DNA of 50,674 nucleotides from Saccoglossus kowalevskii (Eukaryota; Hemichordata; Enteropneusta; Harrimaniidae), in assembly GCF_000003605.2 (NCBI RefSeq), contig NW_003116808.1, positions 1 through 50,674 on the forward strand. Reading direction: 5' to 3'. The position numbers were made by a program, and so were the translations under genes. Positions 12,000-23,447 of the stretch are shown here, in pieces. Numbering within the stretch: the first letter of the stretch is position 1; each line of letters opens with the position of its first letter. The notes under the pieces are model-generated. The model was not told the DNA's origin, made no database searches, and saw only the letters and a list, made by a program, of their open reading frames with translations.

Positions 12000-12612
12000 T
12001 GACAACAGGATAAAATAGAGCACTATATGAGGGAAAGTCACATGACTCGTATTTTACCCTCAAATAGTATTCCATTCTCTCCCAGCATCATGTCTGCTGT
12101 TCTATTGATCTTTGTAACCATGGTATTTGACACAGGAGACATGACAACAGGATAAAATAGAGCACTATATGAGGGAGAGTGAGAGAGTCACATGACTTGT
12201 ATTTTTCCGTCAAATAGTATTCCGTTCTCTCCCAGCATCATGTCTACTGTTCTATTGATCTTTGTAACCATGGTATTTGACACAGGAGACATAACAACAG
12301 GATAAAATAGAGCACTATATGAGGGAGAGTGAGAGAGTCACATGACTTGTATTTTTTACTCAAATAGTATTACATTCTCCCCCAGCATCATGTCTACTGT
12401 TCTATTGATCTTTGTAACCATGGTATTTGACACAGGAGACATGACAACAGGATAAAATAGAGCACTATATGAGGAAGAGTGAGAGAGTAACATGACTTGT
12501 ATTTTTCCCTCAAATAGTATTCCATTCTCCCCCAGCATCATGTCTACTGTTCTTTTGATCTTTGTAACCATGGTATTTGACACAGGAGACATGACAAAGG
12601 GATAAAATAGAG
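12000..12612. repeat. five-monomer unit, copy 1 (marked by GGGAAAGTCACATGACTCG)
   Basis: The order is a short 142-bp GGGAAAGTCAC/ACTCGTATT monomer, a TTCCGTCAAATAG/TTCCGTTC monomer, a TTTTTTACTC monomer, a GAGGAAGAG/GTAACATG monomer, then CTGTTCTTTTGATC with ACAAAGGG. The unit recurs complete at offsets of 1,629 (13,629) and then 9,207 (22,836). A three-monomer partial copy starts near 13,220. Confidence 0.87.
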
Positions 12613-12639
12613 CACTATATGAGGGAGAGTGAGAGAGTC

Positions 12640-12980
12640 ACATGACTTGTATTTTACCCTCAAATAGTATTCCATTCTCTCAAGCATCATGTCTACTTTT
12701 CTACTGATCTTTGTAACCATGGTATTTGACACAGGAGACATGACAACAGGATAAAATAGAGCACTATATGAGGGAGAGTTGGAGAGTCACATGACTTGTA
12801 TTTTACCCTCAAATAGTATTCCATTCTCTCCCAGCATCATGTCTACTTTTCTACTGATCTTTGTAACCATGGTATTTGACACAGGAGACATGACAACGGG
12901 ATAAAATAGAGCACTATATGAGGGAGAGTGAGAGTCACATGACTTGCATTTTACCCTCAAATAGTATTCCATTCTCCCCC
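12640..12980. repeat. island of domain A/C lineages inside domain B
   Basis: Two consecutive monomers carry the CTCTCAAGC and TTTTCTACTGATC variants, followed by a GAGAGTTGGAGAG tract and a 148-bp copy. These are hallmarks of the flanking domains and otherwise missing from about 10,080-24,360. The neighbouring copies on both sides are typical domain B monomers (CTGTTCTTTTGATC, ACAAAGGG), so the island looks like a conversion tract or a transposed segment. Confidence 0.8.
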
Positions 12981-13628
12981 AGCATCATGTCTACTGTTCT
13001 TTTGATCTTTGTAACCATGGTATTTGACACAGGAGACATGACAAAGGGATAAAATATAGCACAAAATGAGGGAGAGTGAGAGAGTCACATGACTTGTATT
13101 TTTCCCTCAAATAGTATTCCATTCTCTCCCAGCATCATGTCTGCTGTTCTATTGATCTTTGTAACCATGGTATTTGACACAGGAGACATGACAACAGGAT
13201 AAAATAGAGCACTATATGAGGGAAAGTCACATGACTCGTATTTTACCCTCAAATAGTATTCCATTCTCTCCCAGCATCATGTCTGCTGTTCTATTGATCT
13301 TTGTAACCATGGTATTTGACACAGGAGACATGACAACAGGATAAAATAGAGCACTATATGAGGGAGAGTGAGAGAGTCACATGACTTGTATTTTTCCGTC
13401 AAATAGTATTCCGTTCTCTCCCAGCATCATGTCTACTGTTCTATTGATCTTTGTAACCATGGTATTTGACACAGGAGACATACACAGGATAAAATAGAGC
13501 ACTATATGAGGGAGAGTGAGAGAGTCACATGACTTGTATTTTTCCCTCAAATAGTATTCCATTCTCTCCCAGCATCATGTCTGCTGTTCTATTGATCTTT
13601 GTAACCATGGTATTTGACACAGGAGACA

Positions 13629-14240
13629 TGACAACAGGATAAAATAGAGCACTATATGAGGGAAAGTCACATGACTCGTATTTTACCCTCAAATAGTATT
13701 CCATTCTCTCCCAGCATCATGTCTGCTGTTCTATTGATCTTTGTAACCATGGTATTTGACACAGGAGACATGACAACAGGATAAAATAGAGCACTATATG
13801 AGGGAGAGTGAGAGAGTCACATGACTTGTATTTTTCCGTCAAATAGTATTCCGTTCTCTCCCAGCATCATGTCTACTGTTCTATTGATCTTTGTAACCAT
13901 GGTATTTGACACAGAAGACATAACAACAGGATAAAATAGAGCACTATATGAGGGAGAGTGAGAGAGTCACATGACTTGTATTTTTTACTCAAATAGTATT
14001 CCATTCTTCCCCAGCATCATGTCTACTGTTCTATTGATCTTTGTAACCATGGTATTTGACACAGGAGACATGACAACAGGATAAAATAGAGCACTATATG
14101 AGGAAGAGTGAGAGAGTAACATGACTTGTATTTTTCCCTCAAATAGTATTCCATTCTCCCCCAGCATCATGTCTACTGTTCTTTTGATCTTTGTAACCAT
14201 GGTATTTGACACAGGAGACATGACAAAGGGATAAAATAGA
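13629..14240. repeat. five-monomer unit, copy 2; start of a ~1-kb shared block
   Basis: This unit matches copy 1 at offset 1,629. With the sequence after it (to about 14,665) it also matches 22,847-23,872 at a constant offset of 9,207. Private changes are ACAGAAGACATAAC near 13,914 and CATTCTTCCCCAGC near 14,003. A partial copy starting near 13,220 lies just upstream. Confidence 0.87.
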
Positions 14241-14249
14241 GCACTATAT

Positions 14250-15195
14250 GAGGGAGAGTGAGAGAGTCACATGACTTGTATTTTTCCCTCAAATAGTATT
14301 CCATTCTCTCCCAGCATCATGTCTGCTGTTCTATTGATCTTTGTAACCATGGTATTTGACACAGGAGACATGACAACAGGATAAAATAGAGCACTATATG
14401 AGGGAGAGTGAGAGAGTCACATGACTTGTATTTTTTACTCAAATAGTATTCCATTCTCTCCCAGCATCATGTCTGCTGTTCTATTGATCTTTGTAACCAT
14501 GGTATTTGACACAGGAGACATAACAGGATAAAATAGAGCACTATATGAGGGAGAGTGAGAGAGTCACATGACTTGTATTTTTTACTCAAATAGTATTCCA
14601 TTCTCCCCCAGCATCATGTCTACTGTTCTATTGATCTTTGTAACCATGGTATTTGACACAGGAGACATGACAAAGGGATAAAATAGAGCACTATATAAGG
14701 GAAAGTGAGAGAGTCACATGACTTGTATTTTTCCCTCAAATAGTATTCCATTCTCTCTCAGCATCATGTCTACTGTTCTATTGATCTTTGTAACCATGGT
14801 ATTTGACACAGGAGACATGACAATAGGATAAAATAGAGCACTATATGAGGGAGAGTGAGAGAGTCACATGACTTGTATTTTTCCCGCAAATAGTATTCTA
14901 TTCACTCCCAGCATCATGTCTCCTGTTCTATTGATCTCTGTAACCATGGTATTTGACACAGGAGACATGACAACAGGATAAAATAGAGCACTATATGAGG
15001 GAGAGTGAGAGAGTCACATGACTTGTATTTTTTCCTCAAATAGTATTCCATTCTCCCCCAGCATCATGTCTACTGTTCTATTGATCTTTGTAACCATGGT
15101 ATTTGACACAGGAGACATGACAACAGGATGAAATAGAGCACTATATGAGGGAGAGTGAGAGAGTCACATGACTTGTATTTTTTCCTCAAATAGTA
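14250..15195. repeat. ~6-monomer block, copy 1 (offset 1,645)
   Basis: Ordered variants are ATGTCTGCTG, TTTTTTACTC with ACATAACAGG, TTTTTTACTC with CCCCCAGC, GGGAAAGTGAGAG, and CCCGCAAATAGTATTCTATTC with ACTCCCAGC and ATGTCTCCTG. All recur 1,645 bp (11 monomers) downstream. The CCCGCAAATAG monomer appears a third time near 17,411, with matching sequence from about 17,240 to 17,785. Confidence 0.85.
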
Positions 15196-15720
15196 TTCCA
15201 TTCTCTCCCAGCATCATGTCTACTGTTCTATTGATCTTTGTAACCATGGTATTTGACACAGGAGACATGACAAAGGGATAAAATAGAGCACTATATGAGG
15301 GAGAGTGAGAGTCACATGACTTGTATTTTTCCCTCAAATAGTATTCCATTCTCTCCCAGCATCATGTCTACTGTTCTATTGATTTTTGTAACCATGGTAT
15401 TTGACACAGGAGACATGACAACAGGATAAAATAGAGCACTATATGAGGAAGAGTGAGAGAGTAACATGACTTGTATTTTTTCCTCAAATAGTATTCCATT
15501 CTCCCCCAGCATCATGTCTACTGTTCTATTGATCTTTGTAACCATGGTATTTGACACAGGAGACATGACAAAGGGATAAAATAGAGCACTATATGAGGGA
15601 GAGTGAGAGAGACACATGACTTGTATTTTTCCCTCAAATAGTATTCCATTCTCTCCCAGCATCATGTCTGCTGTTCTATTGATCTTTGTAACCATGGTAT
15701 TTGACACAGGAGACATGACA

Positions 15721-15870
15721 ACGGGATAAAATAGAGCACTATATGAGGGAGAGTGAGAGAGTCACATGACTTGTATTTTTCCCTCAAATAGTATTCCATT
15801 CTCTCCCAGCATCATGTCTACTGTTCTATTGATCTTTGTAACCATGGTATTTGACACAGGAGACATGACA
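15721..15870. repeat. representative canonical 150-bp monomer
   Basis: This copy is close to consensus, apart from the frequent ACGGG/ACAGG variant at its start, and is followed directly by another near-identical 150-bp unit. Within it are a purine-rich tract (about 15745-15760), GTCACATGAC (15761-15770), a pyrimidine-rich zone (about 15776-15807), and an ACCATGGT palindrome containing CCATGG (15841-15848). By my count its consensus has 58 G+C in 150 bases and no CG dinucleotide. The length is a multiple of three, so reading frames carry over from copy to copy. It serves as the reference for the length variants named elsewhere: 148 (one GA lost), 147 (GAC lost), 141 (9 bp lost), 142 (8 bp lost around the GA tract), 149 (CTCTCAAGC form) and 135 (15 bp lost). 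Confidence 0.95.
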
Positions 15871-15894
15871 ACAGGATAAAATAGAGCACTATAT

Positions 15895-16840
15895 GAGGGA
15901 GAGTGAGAGAGTCACATGACTTGTATTTTTCCCTCAAATAGTATTCCATTCTCTCCCAGCATCATGTCTGCTGTTCTATTGATCTTTGTAACCATGGTAT
16001 TTGACACAGGAGACATGACAACGGGATAAAATAGAGCACTATATGAGGGAGAGTGAGAGAGTCACATGACTTGTATTTTTTACTCAAATAGTATTCCATT
16101 CTCTCCCAGCATCATGTCTGCTGTTCTATTGATCTTTGTAACCATGGTATTTGACACAGGAGACATAACAGGATAAAATAGAGCACTATATGAGGGAGAG
16201 TGAGAGAGTCACATGACTTGTATTTTTTACTCAAATAGTATTCCATTCTCCCCCAGCATCATGTCTACTGTTCTATTGATCTTTGTAACCATGGTATTTG
16301 ACACAGGAGACATGACAAAGGGATAAAATAGAGCACTATATGAGGGAAAGTGAGAGAGTCACATGACTTGTATTTTTCCCTCAAATAGTATTCCATTCTC
16401 TCCCAGCATCATGTCTACTGTTCTATTGATCTTTGTAACCATGGTATTTGACACAGGAGACATGACAATAGGATAAAATAGAGCACTATATGAGGGAGAG
16501 TGAGAGAGTCACATGACTTGTATTTTTCCCGCAAATAGTATTCTATTCACTCCCAGCATCATGTCTCCTGTTCTATTGATCTTTGTAACCATGGTATTTG
16601 ACACAGGAGACATGACAACAGGATAAAATAGAGCACTATATGAGGGAGAGTGAGAAAGTCACATGACTTGTATTTTTTCCTCAAATAGTATTCCATTCTC
16701 CCCCAGCATCATGTCTACTGTTCTATTGATCTTTGTAACCATGGTATTTGACACAGGAGACATGACAACTGGATAAAATAGAGCACTATATGAGGGAGAG
16801 TGAGAGAGTCACATGACTTGTATTTTTTCCTCAAATAGTA
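15895..16840. repeat. ~6-monomer block, copy 2 (offset 1,645)
   Basis: Second copy of the 14,250 block. Differences are few: ATATGAGGG for the other copy's ATATAAGGG, and GATCTTTG for GATCTCTG in the CCCGCAAATAG monomer. A third, shorter relative covers about 17,240-17,785. Confidence 0.85.
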
Positions 16841-17194
16841 TTCCATTCTCCCCCAGCATCATGTCTACTGTTCTATTGATCTTTGTAACCATGGTATTTG
16901 ACACAGGAGACATGACAAAGGGATAAAATAGAGCATTATATGAGGGAGAGTGAGAGAGTCACATGACTTGTATCTTTCCCTCAAATAGTATTCCATTCTC
17001 TTCCAGCATCATGTCTACTGTTCTATTGATCTTTGTAACCATGGTATTTGACACAGGAGACATGACAACAGGATAAAATAGAGCACTATATGAGGGAGAG
17101 TGAGAGAGTCACATGACTTGCATTTTACCCTCAAATACTATTCCATTCTCTCCCAGCATCATGTCTACTGTTCTATTGATCTTTGTAACCATGG

Positions 17195-17260
17195 TATTTG
17201 ACACTGGAGACATAGAGCACTATATGAGAGAGTGAGAGAGTACATGACTTGTATTTTCCC
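17195..17260. repeat. internally deleted monomer (about 16 bp lost)
   Basis: Here ACACTGGAGACATAGAGC joins the CACAGG segment directly to TAGAGC, losing the TGACAACAGGATAAA region. The next bases also lack a few residues (ATATGAGAGAGTG, GAGAGTACATGAC). A related 15-bp deletion (CTGGAGACAATAGAGC) gives 135-bp monomers near 18,387, 21,361 and 22,550. All four carry the ACACTGG substitution, so they descend from one deleted copy. Confidence 0.85.
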
Positions 17261-17789
17261 TCAAATAGTATTCCATTCTCTCCCAGCATCATGTCTACTG
17301 TTCTATTGATCTTTGTAACCATGGTATTTGACACAGGAGACATGACAATAGGATAAAATAGAGCACTATATGAGGGAGAGTGAGAGAGTCACATGACTTG
17401 TATTTTTCCCGCAAATAGTATTCTATTCACTCCCAGCATCATGTCTCCTGTTCTATTGATCTCTGTAACCATGGTATTTGACACAGGAGACATGACAACA
17501 GGATAAAATAGAGCACTATATGAGGGAGAGTGAGAGAGTTACATGACTTGTATTTTTTCCTCAAATAGTATTCCATTCTCCCCCAGCATCATGTCTACTG
17601 TTCTATTGATCTTTGTAACCATGGTATTTGACACAGGAGACATGACAACAGGATAAAATAGAGCACTATATGAGGGAGAGTGAGAGAGTCACATGACTTG
17701 TATTTTTTCCTCAAATAGTATTTCATTCTCCCCCAGCATCATGTCTACTGTTCTATTGATCTTTGTAACCATGGTATTTGACACAGAGA

Positions 17790-19131
17790 CATGACAAAGG
17801 GATAAAATAGAGCACTATATGAGGGAGAGTGAGATAGTCACATGACTTGTATTTTTCCCTCAAATAGTATTCCATTCTCTCCCAGCATCATGTCTGCTGT
17901 TCTATTGATCTTTGTAACCATGGTATTTGACACAGGAGACATGACAACGGGATAAAATAGAGCACTATATGAGGGAGAGTGAGAGAGTCACATGACTTGT
18001 ATTTTTTACTCAAATAGTATTCCATTCTCTCCCAGCATCATGTCTGCTGTTCTATTGATCTTTGTAACCATGGTATTTGACACAGGAGACATAACAGGAT
18101 AAAATAGAGCACTATATGAGGGAGAGTGAGAGAGTCACATGACTTGTATCTTTCCCTCAAATAGTATTCCATTCTCTTCCAGCATCATGTCTACTGTTCT
18201 ATTGATCTTTGTAACCATGGTATTTGACACAGGAGACATGACAACAGGATAAAATAGAGCACTATATGAGGGAGAGTGAGAGAGTCACATGACTTGCATT
18301 TTACCCTCAAATACTATTCCATTCTCTCCCAGCATCATGTCTACTGTTCTATTGATCTTTGTAACCATGGTATTTGACACTGGAGACAATAGAGCACTAT
18401 ATGAGGAAGAGTGAGAGAGTAACATGACTTGTATTTTTCCCTCAAATAGTATTCCATTCTCTCCCAGCATCATGTCTACTTTTCTATTGATCTTTGTAAC
18501 CACTGTATTTTACACAGGAGACATGACAACGGGATAAAATAGAGCACTATATGAGGGAGAGTGAGAGAGTCATATGACTTGCATATTTCCCTTAAATATT
18601 ATTCCATTCTCTCCCAGCATCATGTCTGCTGTTCTATTGATCTTTGTAACCATGGTATTTGACACAGGAGACATGACAACAGGATAAAATAGAGCACTAT
18701 ATGCGGGAGAGTGAGAGAGTCACATGACTTGTATTTTCCCCTCAAATAGTATTCCATTCTCTTCCAGCATCATGTCTACTGTTCTATTGATCTTTGTAAC
18801 CATGGTATTTGACACAGGAGACATGACAAAAGGATAAAATAGAGCACTATATGCGGGAGAGTGAGAGAGTCACATGACTTGTATTTTCCCCTCAAATAGT
18901 ATTCCATTCTCTTCCAGCATCATGTCTACTGTTCTATTGATCTTTGTAACCATGGTATTTGACACAGGAGACATGACAACGGGATAACATGGAGCACTAT
19001 ATGAGGGAGAGTGAGAGAGTCACATGACTTGTATTTTTCCCTCAAATAGTATTCCATTCTCTCCCAGCATCATGTCTACTGTTCTATTGATCTTTGTAAC
19101 CATGCTATTTTACACAGGAGACATGACAACG
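17790..19131. repeat. 1.34-kb block, copy 1 (offset 2,977)
   Basis: About nine monomers are repeated almost without change at 20,767-22,108. Shared ordered markers are GTGAGATAGTCAC, TTTTTTACTC with ACATAACAGG, TATCTTTCCCTC, the 135-bp GGAGACAATAGAGC monomer, ACCACTGTATTTTAC, GTCATATGACTTGCATATTTC, two ATATGCGGGAGAG copies, and ATAACATGGAGC with CCATGCTATTTTAC. The first copy begins just after a one-base loss (CACAGAGACATG near 17,786). Confidence 0.92.
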
Positions 19132-19428
19132 GGATAAAATAGAGCACTATATGAGGGAGATTGTGAGAGTCACATGACTTGTATCTTTCCCTCAAATAGT
19201 ATTCCATTCTCTCGCAGCATCATGTCTACTGTTCTATTGATCTTTGTAACCATGGTATTTGACACAGGAAACATGACAACAGGACAAAATAGAGCACTAT
19301 ATGTGGGAGAGTGAGAGAGTCACATGACTTGTATTTTACCCTCAAATAGTATTCCATTCTCTCCCAGCATCATGTCTACTGTTCTATTGATCTTTGTAAC
19401 CATGGTATTTGACACAGGAGACATGACA
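18935..19428. repeat. 3-monomer block, copy 1 (offset 1,047)
   Basis: Ordered variants ATAACATGGAGC, CCATGCTATTTTAC, GAGATTGTGAGAG, CTCTCGCAGC, ACAGGAAACATG, AGGACAAAAT and ATATGTGGGAGAG recur 1,047 bp (seven monomers) downstream. The block overlaps the end of the 1.34-kb duplication, so two exchange events of different spacing are nested here. Confidence 0.88.
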
Positions 19429-19981
19429 GGATAAAATAGAGCACTATATGAAGGAGATTGAGAGAGTCACATGACTTGTATTTTACCCTCAAATAGTATT
19501 CCATTCTCTCCCAGCATCATGTCTACTGTTCTATTGATCTTTGTAACCATGGTATTTGACACAGGAGACATGACAACAGGATAAAATAGAGCACTATATG
19601 AGGGAAAGTGAGAGAGTCGCATGACTTGTATTTTACCCTCAAATAGTATTCCATTCTCTCCCAGCATCATGTCTGCTGTTCTATTGATCTTTGTAACCAT
19701 GGTATTTGACACAGGAGACATGACAACAGGATAAAATAGAGCACTATATGAGGGAGATTGAGAGAGAGACATGACTTGTATTTTTCCCTCAAATAGTATT
19801 CCATTCTCTCCCAGCATCATGTCTACTGTTCTATTGATCTTTGTAACCATGGTATTTGACAAAGGAGACATGACAACGGGATAAAATAGAGCACTATATG
19901 AGGGAGAGTGAGAGAGTCACATGACTTGTATTTTTCCCTCAAATAGTATTCCATTCTCTTCCAGCATCATGTCTGCTGTTC

Positions 19982-20475
19982 TATTGATCTTTGTAACCAT
20001 GGTATTTGACACAGGAGACATGACAACGGGATAACATGGAGCACTATATGAGGGAGAGTGAGAGAGTCACATGACTTGTATTTTTCCCTCAAATAGTATT
20101 CCATTCTCTCCCAGCATCATGTCTACTGTTCTATTGATCTTTGTAACCATGCTATTTTACACAGGAGACATGACAACGGGATAAAATAGAGCACTATATG
20201 AGGGAGATTGTGAGAGTCACATGACTTGTATCTTTCCCTCAAATAGTATTCCATTCTCTCGCAGCATCATGTCTACTGTTCTATTGATCTTTGTAACCAT
20301 GGTATTTGACACAGGAAACATGACAACAGGACAAAATGGAGCACTATATGTGGGAGAGTGAGAGAGTCACATGACTTGTATTTTACCCTCAAATAGTATT
20401 CCATTCTCTCCCAGCATCATGTCTACTGTTCTATTGATCTTTGTAACCATGGTATTTGACACAGGAGACATGACA
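19982..20475. repeat. 3-monomer block, copy 2 (offset 1,047)
   Basis: Partner of 18,935-19,428. A single visible change is AGGACAAAATGGAGC near 20,332 (AGAGC in copy 1). The copies part near 20,475 (ACAAAGGG here; a shortened ACATGACAGG in copy 1). Confidence 0.88.
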
Positions 20476-20766
20476 AAGGGATAAAATAAAGCACTATATG
20501 AGGGAGAGTGAGAGTCACATGACTTGTATTTTTCCCTCAAATAGTATTCCATTCTCTCCCAGCATCATGTCTACTGTTCTATTGATTTTTGTAACCATGG
20601 TATTTGACACAGGAGACATGACAACAGGATAAAATAGAGCACTATATGAGGAAGAGTGAGAGAGTAACATGACTTGTATTTTTCCCTCAAATAGTATTCC
20701 ATTCTCCCCCACAATCATGTATACTGTTCTATTGATCTTTGTAACCATGGTATTTGACACAGGAGA

Positions 20767-22108
20767 CATGACAAAGGGATAAAATAGAGCACTATATGAG
20801 GGAGAGTGAGATAGTCACATGACTTGTATTTTTCCCTCAAATAGTATTCCATTCTCTCCCAGCATCATGTCTGCTGTTCTATTGATCTTTGTAACCATGG
20901 TATTTGACACAGGAGACATGACAACGGGATAAAATAGAGCACTATATGAGGGAGAGTGAGAGAGTCACATGACTTGTATTTTTTACTCAAATAGTATTCC
21001 ATTCTCTCCCAGCATCATGTCTGCTGTTCTATTGATCTTTGTAACCATGGTATTTGACACAGGAGACATAACAGGATAAAATAGAGCACTATATGAGGGA
21101 GAGTGAGAGAGTCACATGACTTGTATCTTTCCCTCAAATAGTATTCCATTCTCTTCCAGCATCATGTCTACTGTTCTATTGATCTTTGTAACCATGGTAT
21201 TTGACACAGGAGACATGACAACAGGATAAAATAGAGCACTATATGAGGGAGAGTGAGAGAGTCACATGACTTGCATTTTACCCTCAAATACTATTCCATT
21301 CTCTCCCAGCATCATGTCTACTGTTCTATTGATCTTTGTAACCATGGTATTTGACACTGGAGACAATAGAGCACTATATGAGGAAGAGTGAGAGAGTAAC
21401 ATGACTTGTATTTTTCCCTCAAATAGTATTCCATTCTCTCCCAGCATCATGTCTACTTTTCTATTGATCTTTGTAACCACTGTATTTTACACAGGAGACA
21501 TGACAACGGGATAAAATAGAGCACTATATGAGGGAGAGTGAGAGAGTCATATGACTTGCATATTTCCCTTAAATATTATTCCATTCTCTCCCAGCATCAT
21601 GTCTGCTGTTCTATTGATCTTTGTAACCATGGTATTTGACACAGGAGACATGACAACAGGATAAAATAGAGCACTATATGCGGGAGAGTGAGAGAGTCAC
21701 ATGACTTGTATTTTCCCCTCAAATAGTATTCCATTCTCTTCCAGCATCATGTCTACTGTTCTATTGATCTTTGTAACCATGGTATTTGACACAGGAGACA
21801 TGACAAAAGGATAAAATAGAGCACTATATGCGGGAGAGTGAGAGAGTCACATGACTTGTATTTTCCCCTCAAATAGTATTCCATTCTCTTCCAGCATCAT
21901 GTCTACTGTTCTATTGATCTTTGTAACCATGGTATTTGACACAGGAGACATGACAACGGGATAACATGGAGCACTATATGAGGGAGAGTGAGAGAGTCAC
22001 ATGACTTGTATTTTTCCCTCAAATAGTATTCCATTCTCTCCCAGCATCATGTCTACTGTTCTATTGATCTTTGTAACCATGCTATTTTACACAGGAGACA
22101 TGACAACA
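20767..22108. repeat. 1.34-kb block, copy 2 (offset 2,977)
   Basis: Second copy, apparently identical to the first through most of the parts compared. They part at about 22,107, where this copy reads ACAACAGG and the first ACAACGGG followed by the GAGATTGTGAGAG monomer. The near-identity marks it as one of the youngest exchanges in the window. Confidence 0.92.
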
Positions 22109-22835
22109 GGATAAAATAGAGCACTATATGAGGGAGAGTGAGAGAGTCACATGACTTGTATTTTTTCCTCAAATAGTATTCCATTCTCCCCCAGCATCAT
22201 GTCTACTGTTCTATTGATCTTTGTAACCATGGTATTTGACACAGGAGACATGACAAAGGGATAAAATAGAGCACTATATGAGGGAGAGTGAGAGAGTCAC
22301 ATGACTTGTATCTTTCCCTCAAATAGTATTCCATTCTCTTCCAGCATCATGTCTACTGTTCTATTGATCTTTGTAACCATGGTATTTGACACAGGAGACA
22401 TGACAACAGGATAAAATAGAGCACTATATGAGGGAGAGTGAGAGAGTCACATGACTTGCATTTTACCCTCAAATACTATTCCATTCTCTCCCAGCATCAT
22501 GTCTACTGTTCTATTGATCTTTGTAACCATGGTATTTGACACTGGAGACAATAGAGCACTATATGAGGAAGAGTGAGAGAGTCACATGACTTGTATTTTT
22601 CCCTCAAATAGTATTCCATTCTCTCCCAGCATCATGTCTACTTTTCTATTGATCTTTGTAACCATGGTATTTGACACAGGAGACATGACAAAGGGATAAA
22701 ATAGAGCACTATATGAGGGAGAGTGAGAGAGTCACATGACTTGTATTTTACCCTCAAATAGTATTCCATTCTCTACCAGCATCATGTCTGCTGTTCTATT
22801 GATCTTTGTAACCATGGTATTTGACACAGGAGACA

Positions 22836-23447
22836 TGACAACAGGATAAAATAGAGCACTATATGAGGGAAAGTCACATGACTCGTATTTTACCCTCAAA
22901 TAGTATTCCATTCTCTCCCAGCATCATGTCTGCTGTTCTATTGATCTTTGTAACCATGGTATTTGACACAGGAGACATGACAACAGGATAAAATAGAGCA
23001 CTATATGAGGGAGAGTGAGAGAGTCACATGACTTGTATTTTTCCGTCAAATAGTATTCCGTTCTCTCCCAGCATCATGTCTACTGTTCTATTGATCTTTG
23101 TAACCATGGTATTTGACACAGGAGACATAACAACAGGATAAAATAGAGCACTATATGAGGGAGAGTGAGAGAGTCACATGACTTGTATTTTTTACTCAAA
23201 TAGTATTCCATTCTCCCCCAGCATCATGTCTACTGTTCTATTGATCTTTGTAACCATGGTGTTTGACACAGGAGACATGACAACAGGATAAAATAGAGCA
23301 CTATATGAGGAAGAGTGAGAGAGTAACATGACTTGTATTTTTCCCTCAAATAGTATTCCATTCTCCCCCAGCATCATGTCTACTGTTCTTTTGATCTTTG
23401 TAACCATGGTATTTGACACAGGAGACATGACAAAGGGATAAAATAGA
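22836..23447. repeat. five-monomer unit, copy 3
   Basis: Third complete copy, 9,207 bp from copy 2, with the same order of variants and the CTGTTCTTTTGATC marker near 23,387. A private change is CCATGGTGTTTGAC near 23,260. The similarity to the second copy continues downstream for about another 430 bp. Confidence 0.87.

Noticed and set aside
15721-15755. TATA-like elements (GATAAAATAG, CACTATATGAG) as promoters
   Set aside because: Such AT-rich strings are expected by chance. There is no linked gene or start-site evidence.
15721-15870. CENP-B box or telomere-type repeat within the monomer
   Set aside because: I saw no match to the CENP-B box pattern and no telomeric hexamers. A centromere role is neither shown nor excluded.
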